A DNA stretch of 64,000 nt, taken from positions 174,458-238,457 of the forward strand of contig CANRBF010000003.1 in the NCBI GenBank assembly GCA_947628795.1. The letters are read 5' to 3'. Source of the stretch: an uncultured Monoglobus sp. (GTDB lineage: Bacteria > Bacillota > Clostridia > Monoglobales > Monoglobaceae). Under the pieces are notes generated by a model. That model worked only from the letters and a program-made list of their open reading frames with translations, was not told where the DNA came from and ran no database searches. Position numbers and translations under genes: made by a program. Below, one piece after another: positions 35,218 to 43,863 of this stretch (positions are counted from its first letter, which is position 1; the number at the start of each line of letters is the position of its first letter).

Positions 35218-37356
35218 TTATTTTTTCGTACTGTCTTTGATAGTGACTTTCACATCATCGCCGCTTCCGAGCGACACGAGTGAATAACTCAGGTTCTTTT
35301 CCTTCATGTAATCGGTGAACGCCTGATAATCGTCCTTTCCGAAATAGAGCGTTATCTCACCGTTTTTGTCAACCTTGGAGCAGTCGGCCAGACTTGAATT
35401 CATGATCTCGTCAAGCACCGCTTTATCCGTGACCTCGCATGTGATGACCGAGGCGTTTTCCATACTGTTCGCCTTTTCGGCATACTCGGCCGTCTCTCCG
35501 TCGGCGCCGCGCTTGCGGTCGGCTTCTTTGTAGGAGCCCGGTTTAAGCGTTGCCGCCGGCGCCGCGGTCGTTCCGGGCTTCGCGGTGGCTGTCGATGCGG
35601 CGGTCGGTTTCGCCGTCTCGGCAGAGCTCGATGTCGCGGTAGGTTTCGGGGTCGCGGTCGGTTTCGGGGTCGCGGTCGGTTTCGGTGTCACCGTCGGTGC
35701 AGGAGCGGCCGATGTCACGATATTGCCTTCGCCGCTTATATCAGCCGCCTGAACGACAGCCGCTTCGGGTTCCGGCGTAACCATCGGTACATACACAAAA
35801 GGCTCGGGCGTTGCCGCCGCTACTGTCTCGGGCGCCACATATGTGGGTGATGTGACTCCCGACGCTATATCGGGCAAAATGATCCTCGGCGTCACATAAG
35901 GCTTTTTTGTCGGCGTCGGTGTGGGCGTAGACGCCCTTGCCGTGTTTGATGTCGAAGTCGTTGTCCTGCTTGTGGTCGTGCCGGACGAGGTTGTTCTGTT
36001 GGACGAACTTGTGGTTCCGGACGACGTTGTCCTGTTTGACGAGCTTGACGTGCTTGAGCTTGTGCTCGGGGTTGTGTATGTCGATCCGCTCCGCGAGCTT
36101 GAGCTGACGCTCGGCAAGCCGGACGACGAGGTTGAAGTCGACGGTCTCGGCGTTATTCTGGGCACAGTCGAAGTTGAATACCCTCCGGAAGCCGAGCCTC
36201 CTATACCCGAAGACGAGCCTCCTATGCCCGAAGTCGGCGAATCTGTCGAGCGGGGCGATGACGTAGAGCGCGAAGAACTTCCGCCGCTGCCCGTAACATA
36301 ATCGTCAAGTCCGCTTGAACTGGGACGCGCCGTTGCTCTCGCTCCGGCGATCGCCGCGTTGTCCGAAAAGTCATAGATCTCGTCGGACGACTTCATGACC
36401 TGATATATTCCGCTTCCCGCAACTCCCAGAACCAGCACGGCGCTGAGCGCCGCGGGAGCCACGATCCTCCAGTTGGCATGTTTAATAACATGATTGATCT
36501 TTGATACCGCGGCACCAAACGCGCCGCGTATTTTGTCTTTAATATTCGCGCCGTCTATGCCGTGCTCGCTTGTCTTGGCGTATTCCGCCTTGACCTCGGG
36601 AACGGCGTTTGTCAGTCTGCTGTGAAGCGCGGCCGCGAAGTCGACAGGCGGCTCGGGCGCGCCGCTCGCGCTCAAAACTCCGAGCATGTCTTTGATCTCG
36701 TAGTATTCAAGGCGGCAGTTCTCACAGTTTTTAAGATGCGCCTCAACGGTCGCCGCATCATCTTTGTCAAGCGCGTCGGAAACGTAGTCGCAGAGCATGT
36801 CGGAGCATTGCTCGCAGCTTAAAATATCAAGGTCGCTGTCCGCGTTCTCAAACGCGGCGGGCACCTCGGGAATCTCCTCCGCCTCGACTTCCAAAACTTC
36901 GGCGTTCGCCTCGGTAGGTATCATCTCCGTGCCGATCTCGGCCAAAGCCTCGCTCTCAACTTTCGCTATCAAAGCTTCCGTTTCGGCCTCGGTCGGAATT
37001 GCCTCCGCTTCTGTCAGAGGAAGCGCCGAATCAATATCCGGCTCCGTTTCGGAATTGATCTCTTGCGGGGCGATCGCGGAAACAGCCTCGGCCGTCACGT
37101 TCTCGGGAGTTTGCGCCTCCGTTCCCGCCGCCTCGATTTTGACCTCGGCGGCTTCTAACGGCTCGACTTTTGTCTCTTCTCCCTGCTCGCTCATTTTAAC
37201 GGGGGCAGCGTCAAATTCATCGGATCCGGCTTCAAAATCAAAGTGTCTCTCCTCGGTTTTTTCATCCAGATTGATCTGACGAATATCATCGGCGATACTG
37301 CCCATAACATCGCTGTACTTCTCTCTAAGCTCGTTGTCCTTTTCAAAATCTGACAT
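35218..37356 (-). CDS. Membrane anti-sigma factor with zf-HC2 domain and long extensions
   Basis: 712 residues from ATG 37356 (GGAGGGG four bases upstream). Residues 1-178 are an acidic Glu/Ala-rich extension; 181-220 are a ZAS zinc finger (CEQCSDMLC ... AHLKNCENC; His207, Cys211, Cys214) that binds the sigma factor; one membrane helix at about 297-320; then an outside part of about 390 residues made of Ser/Thr/Gly tracts, PKPTATPKPT repeats and a folded C-terminal domain of about 75 residues (ITCEVTDKAVLDEIMNSS ...). Ordinary zf-HC2 anti-sigmas are 150-300 residues. It follows the sigma gene by 93 bases and should hold that sigma at the membrane. Confidence 0.85.
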   Translation of the reverse strand: MSDFEKDNELREKYSDVMGSIADDIRQINLDEKTEERHFDFEAGSDEFDAAPVKMSEQGEETKVEPLEAAEVKIEAAGTEAQTPENVTAEAVSAIAPQEINSETEPDIDSALPLTEAEAIPTEAETEALIAKVESEALAEIGTEMIPTEANAEVLEVEAEEIPEVPAAFENADSDLDILSCEQCSDMLCDYVSDALDKDDAATVEAHLKNCENCRLEYYEIKDMLGVLSASGAPEPPVDFAAALHSRLTNAVPEVKAEYAKTSEHGIDGANIKDKIRGAFGAAVSKINHVIKHANWRIVAPAALSAVLVLGVAGSGIYQVMKSSDEIYDFSDNAAIAGARATARPSSSGLDDYVTGSGGSSSRSTSSPRSTDSPTSGIGGSSSGIGGSASGGYSTSTVPRITPRPSTSTSSSGLPSVSSSSRSGSTYTTPSTSSSTSSSSNRTTSSGTTSSSNRTTSSGTTTSRTTTSTSNTARASTPTPTPTKKPYVTPRIILPDIASGVTSPTYVAPETVAAATPEPFVYVPMVTPEPEAAVVQAADISGEGNIVTSAAPAPTVTPKPTATPKPTATPKPTATSSSAETAKPTAASTATAKPGTTAAPAATLKPGSYKEADRKRGADGETAEYAEKANSMENASVITCEVTDKAVLDEIMNSSLADCSKVDKNGEITLYFGKDDYQAFTDYMKEKNLSYSLVSLGSGDDVKVTIKDSTKK
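35638..35696 (-). repeat. 18-bp tandem repeat (PKPTAT)
   Basis: Three imperfect GGTTTCGGGGTCGCGGTC units coding for PKPTAT in the outside linker of the anti-sigma factor. Confidence 0.7.
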
Positions 37357-37449
37357 GGTACCCCTCCTTCCTATACATTTTATGGTTTGCACAGTCTAAC
37401 AATTTATGAAATTATGTGCAAAAAGCCGCTTATTTCCGCCTTCACTATA

Positions 37450-38052
37450 TTAGACGAAAAAATCTTCAAAAAGTTCCCGATCTTCCGATAAAATTTCTCT
37501 TAAATTTTTTCTGGCTCTGCTTATTCGGGATTTAACCGTACCGACCGAGCAGTCGGTTATATCGGCGATCTCCTCATAAGACAGACCGCGTATATCTCTG
37601 AGTATGACCGCGGTCCTGTGATCATCGGGCAGACGGCTTATGGCGCGGTTGATAACGTCTTTGGTTTCCGCTTCCTCGGCTTTTTTGTCCGGCATGAAGC
37701 GTGTGTCCTCGACTTCGGCAAAATTCTGATTGCCGTCTAAGTCCTCATAACCGCCGTCATACGAATAAGCGCTCTCGGAAACGCTGCTTCTCCGTTTTTT
37801 CAACAAATCAAGGCAGGTGTTTGTCGCGACGCGGTAGATCCAGGTGGAGAATCTTGAGCGAAATTTGAACGAATTTATCGTCCGAAACATTTTAAGAAAG
37901 ATCTCCTGCGCCATATCGGACGCGTCATCCGTATTATCGGCATATCTGTACGACACGCTGTACACCACGGATTGATATCTGGTTATAATTTTCTCAAAGG
38001 CGGAAACATCGCCTTTCTGAGCTTTTTTGATAAGTTTCAACTCGTCAGTCAA
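37450..38052 (-). CDS. ECF-type RNA polymerase sigma factor
   Basis: 200 residues of the sigma-70 ECF group (SigW-like). Region 2 spans about 20-90 (YSVSYRYADNTDDASDMAQEIF ... FSTWIYRVATNTCLDLLKKRR) and region 4 about 135-190 (LPDDHRTAVILRDIRGLSYEEIADI ... SRARKNLREIL). A 45-residue acidic linker joins them. The start is TTG 38052 with AAGGAGG seven bases upstream. The anti-sigma gene follows. Its target promoters cannot be read from this window; its own promoter looks like the housekeeping type. Confidence 0.92.
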   Translation of the reverse strand: MTDELKLIKKAQKGDVSAFEKIITRYQSVVYSVSYRYADNTDDASDMAQEIFLKMFRTINSFKFRSRFSTWIYRVATNTCLDLLKKRRSSVSESAYSYDGGYEDLDGNQNFAEVEDTRFMPDKKAEEAETKDVINRAISRLPDDHRTAVILRDIRGLSYEEIADITDCSVGTVKSRISRARKNLREILSEDRELFEDFFV

Positions 38053-38192
38053 ACACTCACCTCCTTTTGCGGCATCGCTTAAAATATCCTATGGTTTAAA
38101 TATTCTCGGGACGCTTCCCGCGCGTCCGCTTTAAACGACGCTTACTGCGCGTGTAATCCTTCAAAATATCATACCATCTATTAGATTACCAC

Positions 38193-38221
38193 AAAATATG
38201 AGATTTGTCAAATAAATTCGG
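38193..38221 (-). promoter_or_regulatory. Housekeeping promoter of the ECF sigma gene
   Basis: TTGACA (38216-38221), 17 bases, TAATCT (38193-38198) on the minus strand. The leader is about 135 bases and includes a GGACGC/GCGTCC hairpin (38109-38127). No ECF-type (GGAAC...CGT) promoter was noticed. Confidence 0.7.
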
Positions 38222-38268
38222 GAATTTTATTTAGCGAGGACGCAAAAATAATTTTCCCGCGGTCAAAT

Positions 38269-39291
38269 TTATTTTTTCAGCGTTATCTCCGCGGCGTAAA
38301 GTTCCGCTGCATCCCAGCCGTCAATTTTTCCGGTTTTGATATCCGTGAGATACCCGAGGCCTTTGCGCACAAGGTTTTTAAGCGCGCTCTCGCTGAAGCG
38401 TCTGCCGTTTTCAATCGCCTTGTTGACCGCGAAAAGCGGAGGCTTGCGGTCGAAATATCCGACCATCTCGGCCGCGGTCATTCCGTCCTGTTTCAACAGC
38501 TTGCACAGCAGCAGCTCATACACTTGGTCGAGCATCACGCTCAGCACCATTGTGGGCGAGGCGTTCTCGGTCTTAAGCCGAGCCAACTGCTCCCGCGCAA
38601 GGCCGACGCTTTTGCCGCCGGCCAACAGTTTTCCGAAAATATCGTAGAGCCGAACCTCGGTCGATCTCGGCACGACCGCGTCGATATCCTCGCGCGTGAC
38701 CCTGCGGCGCCCGTCTCCCAGGTACAAAATAAGCTTGCGGCACTCTTTATCGAGCCCCGCCATCGACGGCCCCGCGATACGCACAAAATAGCTCAGGTCG
38801 CGGGCGATTATATCCTTTTCGGCTTTGGCGAGCTGCTTCTCGACCCATACCTCAAGCTTGTTTACCGGTTGATACTCAAAATTCACCACGGCTCCGCCGG
38901 CGTCCTCTATGAATTTAAGCGAGCGCGCTTTTTTGGGGTCAAACTCAGGCTCGACAAAAACCAGGCACGCATACTCCGGAAACTCCGGGATGTACGCCTT
39001 TACGGCTTTAAACTCGGATGTGGTCAAATTAGCGAACATGCCGCTGTTTTTCACTATCACCAGCCGTCGGTCCCCGATCTGAGGCAGCACTTCGGCCGCG
39101 GCTATGATCTCGGCCGCGGTCGTTTTGCCCTCGATAAGCGAGAGATTAAACTCGGAAAGACCTCCGGGCAGCAGTTTTTTCCTAAGCGCCGCCAAACGGT
39201 TTTCGAGCATAAAACGCTCTTCTCCGAAAAAGAACAGCGCGCCGGGGATCATTCCCGACCTTATTATTTTATTCAGTTCATCTACGGTCAT
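38269..39291 (-). CDS. holA: DNA polymerase III delta subunit
   Basis: 340 residues of the clamp-loader delta subunit, which opens the sliding clamp. N-terminal segment GALFFFGEERFMLENRLAAL, then FNLSLIEGKTTAAEIIAAAEVLP and RRLVIVKNSGMF, a C-terminal helical domain (LREQLARLKTENASPTMVLSVML). Motif density is low as usual for this family, but length, order and neighbourhood fit. AGAGGTAGG precedes the ATG. It lies downstream of the NlpC/P60 gene and its terminator. Confidence 0.88.
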   Translation of the reverse strand: MTVDELNKIIRSGMIPGALFFFGEERFMLENRLAALRKKLLPGGLSEFNLSLIEGKTTAAEIIAAAEVLPQIGDRRLVIVKNSGMFANLTTSEFKAVKAYIPEFPEYACLVFVEPEFDPKKARSLKFIEDAGGAVVNFEYQPVNKLEVWVEKQLAKAEKDIIARDLSYFVRIAGPSMAGLDKECRKLILYLGDGRRRVTREDIDAVVPRSTEVRLYDIFGKLLAGGKSVGLAREQLARLKTENASPTMVLSVMLDQVYELLLCKLLKQDGMTAAEMVGYFDRKPPLFAVNKAIENGRRFSESALKNLVRKGLGYLTDIKTGKIDGWDAAELYAAEITLKK

Positions 39292-39315
39292 ATTCCTACC
39301 TCTTTATGTATAATG

Positions 39316-39345
39316 AGAAAAAGGGAGTGGCAAAACGCCACTCCT
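39316..39345 (-). terminator. Terminator of the NlpC/P60 gene
   Basis: GAGTGGC pairs with GCCACTC around GTTTT, followed on the minus strand by CC and TTTTT. Confidence 0.8.
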
Positions 39346-39361
39346 CTTAATGCCTTACGAA

Positions 39362-40069
39362 TTAATAAATAATGCGTCTGCCGCCCAAGAAACGGCTTGC
39401 GTAATAATCCGAATCGATGCTTGTGTATTTAACAACGTCGCCTGTATGGGGCGCGTGTATCATCATGCCGTCGCCCACGTAGATACCTATGTGAGAAGCG
39501 TATCCGCCGGAACCGAATCCGACCAGATCGCCGGGCATCAGTTGATCTCTTGTAACGTAAACGCCCTCTTTCATCTGATCGTCCGCAACGCGGGCTATCT
39601 TGATTCCGAGCTGTGCGTATACATACTGGCAAAGTCCGCTGCAGTCAAAGCCCGAAGGCGAGGTGCCGCCCCAAACATAGGGAACGCCCAGGAACTGAGC
39701 CGCCAGATCGCAAACCGCCTGACCGCCCTCGGTGGCGTCGGGAACAGTGCCGTCGTAAACCGTTATGTAATCCGATGAAACATATCCCATCAGACCGTCG
39801 TTATTATAAGCAACGCAAACCCAACCGGGTTCGATCCAATTAACTCTAACGCGCGAGCCGTAATTCAGAGTGGTTATTATTCCCGCGTCCATCGACGCGC
39901 TCTGTCTGACATTAAGACTCGAGACTTGTACAACACCGTAGTATTGTGCCGGTTCGTCAATGTCGTCAAAATCGGCGTATGCCGGTACTATTATAAAAGC
40001 AGAAATTGTCATCAAAGCCACAAGTGTTGCAACAATTCTTCTCATACTTTTTCTAAAACTAAAACTCAA
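39362..40069 (-). CDS. Secreted NlpC/P60 cell-wall endopeptidase with SH3 domain
   Basis: 235 residues. Signal peptide about 1-32 (cut near AYA-DF), a bacterial SH3 domain about 45-105 (VSSLNVRQSASMDAGIITTL ... GLMGYVSSDYI), and an NlpC/P60 cysteine peptidase about 115-235 with Cys143 (SGFDCSGL), His193 (ASHIGIYVGDG) and His205 (IHAPHTG). Such enzymes cut the gamma-D-Glu-diamino acid bond in wall peptides. The start is TTG 40069, with GGAGG nine bases upstream; ATG at codon 9 is a weaker option. It has a perfect promoter and a roughly 150-base leader with a terminator-like hairpin. Confidence 0.93.
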   Translation of the reverse strand: MSFSFRKSMRRIVATLVALMTISAFIIVPAYADFDDIDEPAQYYGVVQVSSLNVRQSASMDAGIITTLNYGSRVRVNWIEPGWVCVAYNNDGLMGYVSSDYITVYDGTVPDATEGGQAVCDLAAQFLGVPYVWGGTSPSGFDCSGLCQYVYAQLGIKIARVADDQMKEGVYVTRDQLMPGDLVGFGSGGYASHIGIYVGDGMMIHAPHTGDVVKYTSIDSDYYASRFLGGRRIIY

Positions 40070-40160
40070 AACAAAAAACCTCCAAAAATCTTGCGTGTCT
40101 TATATATAACTTTTATCCTTCCGTCACATCCTCTCCGCGTATACTTTTGACAATAGCATT

Positions 40161-40207
40161 AAAAAGCAGAAAATGTGAAAATAAAGCACAAATTTTCCAT
40201 TCTGCTT
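40161..40207 (-). promoter_or_regulatory. Terminator-like hairpin in the NlpC/P60 leader
   Basis: On the minus strand AAGCAGAA pairs with TTCTGCTT, with an inner GAAAAT...GTG / CACATTTTC stem, followed by TTT. It lies about 10 to 55 bases after the predicted transcription start, before the coding region. Confidence 0.5.
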
Positions 40208-40224
40208 GTTAAAACTATGTTATG

Positions 40225-40253
40225 ATTATACAATGATTTGAAGAAAATGTCAA
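40225..40253 (-). promoter_or_regulatory. Perfect sigma-A promoter of the NlpC/P60 gene
   Basis: TTGACA (40248-40253), 17 bases, TATAAT (40225-40230) on the minus strand, about 155 bases before the start codon. Confidence 0.88.
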
Positions 40254-40480
40254 TAGCGACTTAAAATATATAAGTAAAAAAATTTCAAAAAATACGCGTT
40301 CACAGCCCGAAAAGCGCGTGTTTTCAGGCGTTTGCGCCAATTGTGAACAAATTGTAAACATTCAAAAATTTCCCGAAAAAATTTTAATTTTCAAGCAAAT
40401 TTTGCTTACATTACGATTTCGCGCATCTAACATTTATGTTTCCCAAATGTTACAATTATGTTTCAATATTAATTTTACTA
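40254..40480. other. AT-rich divergent intergenic region
   Basis: Part of the 547-base gene-free stretch between the NlpC/P60 gene and yicC. It holds a direct pair TGTGAA-N5-TGTAAA (40342-40358) that resembles an 11-base-period WalR-type box, and an imperfect ACATTT/AAATGT hairpin. No coding frame is convincing. Confidence 0.4.
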
Positions 40481-40508
40481 TTGCAAACTTTAGAAATTAT
40501 GGTATAAT
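40481..40508 (+). promoter_or_regulatory. Promoter of the yicC-remA-gmk-rpoZ-coaBC-priA-def unit
   Basis: TTGCAA (40481-40486), 16 bases, TATAAT (40503-40508), about 110 bases before yicC. Confidence 0.6.
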
Positions 40509-40616
40509 AATTCTATTATGGGAGATTTTCGGCAATATTATTATCGGCCTGTTTATTTTAGTCCGGGCAGCCGAAAAATTCAATGGCAAAATTGCACAAA
40601 ATTGTGAGGTAATTAA

Positions 40617-41501
40617 ATGTTAAGGAGCATGACGGGATTCGGCAGAGCCGAAACGGTATTTAACGAGACATACGAGGTCAGCGTGCAGATAAAGGCGGTA
40701 AATCATCGGTACGCGGATTATAATATAAAAACCCCCAGGATATACGGCTTTCTGGAGGAGCATATAAGGAGCCGCCTCGCGGGCAGCATATCCCGCGGCA
40801 AGGTCGAGGTCTACGCCTCAATAAGCAAGATCGAGGACGACAACAAGCAGGTAAAGCTCAACAAGACGCTGGCGGAATCATACATCTCAAGCCTCAGGGA
40901 GCTTTCGGAATTCGGTCTTTCCGACGACATTTCCATGAGCACTCTCTCGGCCTTCGGCGATATTTTCGACGTTGAGTATAAGGAGGTCGACGAGGACACC
41001 GTTAAAAGCGCGATCGACGAAGCGCTCGGCATCGCTCTTGACGCATTTATCGCGATGAGGATAAGCGAGGGCGAGCGGCTCAAAAAGAGCATACTCGAAC
41101 ATCTTGACTCTCTCGCCGTGCATACCGACGCGGTCGAGGAACGCTCGCCCCGGACGGTTATCGAGTACCGGGACAGACTGAGGAAAAGGCTCAACGACAC
41201 CTTGGCGGAGATCGGAACGCCGGCTGACGAGAGCAGGATATTGACCGAGGCAGCGATATTCGCCGATAAAGTCGCGGTCGACGAGGAGACCGTGCGCCTC
41301 AAAAGCCATATCAAAGCGTTCAGAGCCGCTCTTGAGGAAAACACTCCGATCGGCAAAAAGCTGGACTTTATCGTTCAGGAGATGAACCGTGAGACCAACA
41401 CCATCGGCTCGAAATGCAGCGACATTGAACTGACCCGCCATGTGGTCGAGATGAAATCCACAATCGAAAAAATAAGGGAACAGATACAGAATATAGAATA
41501 A
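40617..41501 (+). CDS. yicC: YicC-family endoribonuclease
   Basis: 294 residues. The N-terminus [12 protein letters not shown] and the C-terminal [20 protein letters not shown] are family hallmarks, with [20 protein letters not shown] near the end. E. coli YicC is an endoribonuclease active on small RNAs; the Firmicute homologue (YloC) sits before remA and gmk, exactly as here. GAGGT lies six bases before ATG 40617. First gene of a seven-gene unit. Confidence 0.93.
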   Translation: MLRSMTGFGRAETVFNETYEVSVQIKAVNHRYADYNIKTPRIYGFLEEHIRSRLAGSISRGKVEVYASISKIEDDNKQVKLNKTLAESYISSLRELSEFGLSDDISMSTLSAFGDIFDVEYKEVDEDTVKSAIDEALGIALDAFIAMRISEGERLKKSILEHLDSLAVHTDAVEERSPRTVIEYRDRLRKRLNDTLAEIGTPADESRILTEAAIFADKVAVDEETVRLKSHIKAFRAALEENTPIGKKLDFIVQEMNRETNTIGSKCSDIELTRHVVEMKSTIEKIREQIQNIE

Positions 41502-41517
41502 TCAAGGTGAGACAGCT

Positions 41518-41778
41518 ATGAAACTTATTAACGTGGGATTCGGAAACATTGTTTCGGGCGCGAGGGTCATCGCTATCGTGAGCCCCGACTCGGCGCCGAT
41601 CAAGCGCATAGTGCAGGAGGCCAAGGAGCGAGGCATGGTTATCGACGCGACCTGCGGCAGACGCACACGCTCGGTCATTGTGACCGACAGCGACCACATA
41701 ATACTTTCGGCGATCCAGACCGAGACGATCGCGGGACGCGCCGAGCAAAGCGGGGAAGACGGTGATAAAGATGAATAA
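41518..41778 (+). CDS. remA: RemA-family regulator (DUF370)
   Basis: 86 residues, [21 protein letters not shown] ... [29 protein letters not shown]. RemA forms rings that bind DNA and activates biofilm matrix and osmoprotection genes in B. subtilis. The conserved CGRRTRSV segment with DNA-contacting Arg residues is present. It ends inside the start of gmk, so the two are translationally coupled. Confidence 0.93.
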   Translation: MKLINVGFGNIVSGARVIAIVSPDSAPIKRIVQEAKERGMVIDATCGRRTRSVIVTDSDHIILSAIQTETIAGRAEQSGEDGDKDE

Positions 41779-42334
41779 AGGACTTTTGATCATAGTGTCG
41801 GGCCCCTCCGGGGTCGGCAAAGGAACGGTGCTTAATAAGCTGCGGGAAGGCGACCCGAATATAGTGCCCTCGATCTCGGCCACCACGCGTCCGCCGAGAG
41901 CAGAGGACACCGAGGGAGTGACATACTTCTTCAAAACAGTGCCCGAGTTTCTCAAAATGATCGATGAGGGCAAGTTTATGGAATGGGCTGAGTTCAGCGA
42001 TAACTACTACGGAACGCCGCTTGAGTACGTTGAGAGCAACCTCAACGCGGGGCGCGACGTGCTGCTTGAAATAGATGTGCAGGGCGCGCTCAAGCTCAGA
42101 GACAACAACACCGAGGGCGTTTATATTTTTATCGCGCCCGAGAATCTCGAAGTTCTGCGCGAGCGCCTTTCGGGACGCGGCACCGAGGACGCTGAGGAGA
42201 TAGAGAGACGCGTCAAGGCCGCCGAATGGGAGCTGACTCAGATGAATAATTATGATTATATTGTTATAAACCGGGTGGTCGAGGATGCCGCCCGCGAGAT
42301 AAAAAACATAATCGACGAAAACAAAGCCGAATAA
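41771..42334 (+). CDS. gmk: Guanylate kinase
   Basis: Phosphorylates GMP to GDP. P-loop [10 protein letters not shown] near residues 9-18, GMP-binding STTRPPR-like [11 protein letters not shown], and [13 protein letters not shown]. About 187 residues from ATG 41771, which overlaps the remA stop by eight bases; an in-frame GTG at 41762 is an alternative. Length is normal. Confidence 0.95.
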   Translation: MNKGLLIIVSGPSGVGKGTVLNKLREGDPNIVPSISATTRPPRAEDTEGVTYFFKTVPEFLKMIDEGKFMEWAEFSDNYYGTPLEYVESNLNAGRDVLLEIDVQGALKLRDNNTEGVYIFIAPENLEVLRERLSGRGTEDAEEIERRVKAAEWELTQMNNYDYIVINRVVEDAAREIKNIIDENKAE

Positions 42335-42394
42335 AATTTATTCGGTCGCAAACAAAAAACACAATCGCATTAAATTCAAAAGGAGAGATGCTTT

Positions 42395-42610
42395 ATGATG
42401 ATCAAACCGCCGATCGCGGAGCTGGTACAAAAGGCGGGAAGCCGCTATCTGCTCACGATCGAGACAGCAAAAAGAGCCAGACAGCTCACCGACGGCAAAC
42501 AGCCTCTGATCGAGACAAAATCGGGCAAAGAGGTTACCATTGCCGCCGAGGAGATCTACGAGGACAAGCTGAATTACATTCATACCCCCGATATCGGCTC
42601 GCTTAACTGA
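42395..42610 (+). CDS. rpoZ: RNA polymerase omega subunit
   Basis: 71 residues, with IKPPIAELVQKAGSRYLLTIETAKRARQL matching the omega start of Firmicutes (helix 1 then RxxL...AKRAR). AAAGGAG lies before two adjacent ATG codons, so the protein may begin at either. It has its classical place between gmk and coaBC. A GC-rich hairpin follows. Confidence 0.92.
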   Translation: MMIKPPIAELVQKAGSRYLLTIETAKRARQLTDGKQPLIETKSGKEVTIAAEEIYEDKLNYIHTPDIGSLN

Positions 42611-42622
42611 AAATATTTATCG

Positions 42623-42650
42623 CGCCCGCTCCGAGAAGCGGGCGTAATTA
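42623..42650 (+). terminator. Weak terminator-like hairpin after rpoZ
   Basis: CGCCCGCT pairs with AGCGGGCG around CCGAGA, followed only by TAATTAAA; it may attenuate or protect the message rather than end it. Confidence 0.35.
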
Positions 42651-42666
42651 AACCAAGGTGATTTTT

Positions 42667-43863
42667 ATGAATCTTAAAAACAAAACCGTTGTTCTGGGCG
42701 TGACGGGCGGGATCGCCGCCTACAAAGCGCTGGAACTGACCTCAAGGCTTAAAAAGGCCGAGGCCGACGTCAAGATCATCATGACAAAGGCAGCGGCCGA
42801 GTTTGTGTCGCCGCTCAGCTTCCAAAGCCTTTCGCAAAATCCCGTGGCGCTCGATATGTTTGAGGAGCCCAAGACGTGGGAGATACGCCATATTTCGCTG
42901 GCAAAGGCGGCGGACGTGTTCGCGGTCGTTCCCGCGACGGCAAACTTCCTCGGAAAGGCGGCAAACGGGATCGCCGACGATATGCTGACGACCACGTACA
43001 CAGCTTGCAAAGCGCCCAAACTCATAGCGCCCGCCATGAACACAAATATGTTTGAAAATCCCGTGACCCAAGAGAATATAAAAAAGCTCGAATCTTTGGG
43101 TGACGAATTCGTTATGCCCGCCGAGGGGCGGCTGGCGTGCGGCGACACAGGATCGGGAAAGCTGGCGGACATTGATATTATCTTTGACAATATCGCCCGA
43201 CTGGTGCTCTCAAAGGACGCCGATCTGCGCGGCAAAAAAGTTGTTGTCAGCGCGGGCGCCACAATTGAGGCGCTTGATCCCGTCCGCTTTCTGACCAACC
43301 GCTCAAGCGGCAAAATGGGCTTCGCTATCGCGAAAGCCGCGCGTCTGCGCGGAGCCGACGTCACGCTTGTCGCGGGAGCCCATACCTGCCCCGAAGCATA
43401 CGGCGCCCGGACCGTGAACGTTTCGTCGGCGCTTGAAATGCGAGACGCGGTCCTTTCCGCCGCGGAGGCCGCGGACATTATAATCATGGCCGCGGCCGTG
43501 GCGGACTACCGCCCGAAAAACGTCTCGGACTCGAAAATCAAAAAGAGCGGCGGCGATATGAGCCTTGAGCTCACGCGGAACCCCGACATATTAAAGGAGC
43601 TGGGCGGAAAATACGCGGGCAAAAAGGTCATTGTCGGCTTCGCGATGGAGACCGAGGACCTTATCAAAAACGCCGCGGAAAAATGCGCGGCGAAGGACGC
43701 GGACTTCATAGTCGCCAACAATCTGAAAACCGCGGGCGCGGGCTTCGGCACGGACACAAATGTGGCGTCGATAGTGCGGCCCGACGGCTCGGCTGAGGAC
43801 CTGCCCAAAATGAGCAAGGACGAGCTGGCCGACATTATTCTGACAGAGGCGGCCAAGCTATGA
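42667..43863 (+). CDS. coaBC: Phosphopantothenoylcysteine synthetase/decarboxylase
   Basis: 398 residues from ATG 42667 (AAGGTGA upstream). The CoaC half (1 to about 175) is a flavin decarboxylase with VTGGIAAYKA, IRHISLAKAAD (catalytic His), ATANFLGKAANGIADD and APAMNTNMF. The CoaB half (from about 185) carries SAGATIEALDPVRFLTNRSSG, KMGFAIAKAA and AAAVADYRP. Together they turn phosphopantothenate into phosphopantetheine on the way to coenzyme A. The stop overlaps the priA start (ATGA). Confidence 0.96.
   Translation: MNLKNKTVVLGVTGGIAAYKALELTSRLKKAEADVKIIMTKAAAEFVSPLSFQSLSQNPVALDMFEEPKTWEIRHISLAKAADVFAVVPATANFLGKAANGIADDMLTTTYTACKAPKLIAPAMNTNMFENPVTQENIKKLESLGDEFVMPAEGRLACGDTGSGKLADIDIIFDNIARLVLSKDADLRGKKVVVSAGATIEALDPVRFLTNRSSGKMGFAIAKAARLRGADVTLVAGAHTCPEAYGARTVNVSSALEMRDAVLSAAEAADIIIMAAAVADYRPKNVSDSKIKKSGGDMSLELTRNPDILKELGGKYAGKKVIVGFAMETEDLIKNAAEKCAAKDADFIVANNLKTAGAGFGTDTNVASIVRPDGSAEDLPKMSKDELADIILTEAAKL

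Noticed and set aside
35921..36301. 126-residue Val/Leu/Asp frame on the plus strand
   Set aside because: Complement of the Ser/Thr-rich outside part of the anti-sigma factor.
40070..40224. ydaO c-di-AMP riboswitch before the NlpC/P60 gene
   Set aside because: The context is right, but I cannot find the conserved ydaO core segments; only a terminator-like hairpin is evident.
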